A stretch of 64,000 nucleotides of DNA from assembly GCA_017439405.1 (NCBI GenBank), contig JAFSJF010000037.1, forward strand, positions 81,023 through 145,022, written 5' to 3'. The DNA is from Bacteroidales bacterium (GTDB lineage Bacteria > Bacteroidota > Bacteroidia > Bacteroidales > F082). The position numbers and the translations under genes were made by a program. Shown piece after piece: positions 63,982 through 64,000 of the stretch; position 1 is the first letter of the stretch; the number at the start of each line of letters is the position of its first letter. The notes beneath the pieces were generated by a model, which saw only the letters and a program-made list of their open reading frames with translations, was not told where the DNA came from and ran no database searches.

Positions 63982-64000
63982 GTAGAGACGTTGCGCGCAA
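63982..64000. repeat. GTAGAGACGTTGC-family palindrome, truncated by window end
   Basis: GTAGAGACGTTGC followed by GCGCAA; first arm complete, second arm cut. Lies in the coding frame of piece 3 but in a different phase from the copies at 11-30 kb. Confidence 0.7.

Larger units (their letters stand above)
62949..64000 (+). pseudogene. Broken T9SS-type surface protein gene, cut by window end
   Basis: Three reading-frame pieces belong to one ancestral gene. Piece 1 encodes a signal peptide (TRTFLLAFLLALLAPAAAWA then QSFGGGSGIETDPY) without a clear own ATG; the only in-frame starts lie in repeat copy C. A one-base loss near 63280 (expected FNQLATNVNNG) shifts to piece 2, a GLUG-type repeat region (SGVFDGNGHSISNVNYSGGD, HVGGIVG). 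Near 63583-63590 the frame shifts again to piece 3 (YYTFAHNVTTFTGTNVATEV, then GEGFFVKATGNG), which is typical of the region just before a T9SS sorting domain. Piece 3 runs off the window. The second junction looks like a large internal deletion. Confidence 0.7.

Overview
The window looks like a chromosomal segment of an uncultured Bacteroidales-type bacterium (phylum Bacteroidota). Four things support this. Many genes are preceded by the Bacteroidota promoter signature (TAnnTTTG, sometimes with TTG about 19 bases upstream). Shine-Dalgarno sites are not evident. Several large exported proteins end in type IX secretion (T9SS) or gliding-type C-terminal domains. BspA-type leucine-rich repeats, BACON domains and TonB-dependent receptors are present. 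The T9SS cargo argues against intestinal Bacteroides, which generally lack T9SS; genus cannot be assigned from the sequence alone.

Layout. 1-11.7 kb: a tight four-gene operon of exported proteins (a CARDB-repeat giant cut by the window edge, an unknown secreted protein, a thrombospondin type 3 repeat protein, and a T9SS-sorted multidomain protein). 11.7-19.1 kb: housekeeping and envelope genes (crotonase, small acidic protein, two small outer-membrane barrels, queG, mltF, acyltransferase, metallophosphoesterase). 19.2-30.1 kb: three more exported repeat proteins, one of them 1935 residues long with a roughly 315-nt structured leader. 30.1-37 kb: lipoprotein, adenine deaminase, EF-G paralogue, PfkB kinase, tRNA-Asn. 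37.5-41.9 kb: a four-gene surface-polysaccharide operon (dehydratase, manC, acyltransferase-like, sugar-phosphate transferase). 42.2-48.1 kb: tRNA-Gln next to glnS, dtd, holA, amn, phoH, rpmB. 48.2-58.2 kb: TonB receptor, dipeptidyl peptidase IV, RNase R, BACON lipoprotein, GT-C-like membrane protein, DUF3109. 58.3-61.9 kb: a winged-helix regulator with a membrane protein, creD, and argF. 61.9-64 kb: tiny genes embedded in a three-copy repeat, then a broken T9SS gene running off the end.

The common theme is export. T9SS cargo built from a few interchangeable modules (InlB-type repeats, a Trp-rich GWNWW module, a GAF-x-ECRG module and a C-terminal sorting domain) occurs in at least four places, and envelope maintenance genes (mltF, creD, barrels, polysaccharide operon) sit between them. 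The DNA also carries many short palindromes and tandem repeats, several translated in frame inside the T9SS genes and one inside manC.

Best leads: (1) the 22.15-22.31 kb leader, which can fold into a long rod or into an alternative hairpin followed by seven Ts; (2) a shared ACTTTG-N5-CAAAGT operator on the -7 boxes of both the regulator operon and creD; (3) in-frame palindromes with the same coding phase in paralogous T9SS genes; (4) four 7-bp repeats inside manC; (5) a sugar-phosphate transferase whose catalytic Asp-Glu pair reads Asp-Cys; (6) the repeat/small-gene array at 62 kb. No plasmid, phage, CRISPR or insertion-sequence genes were seen.
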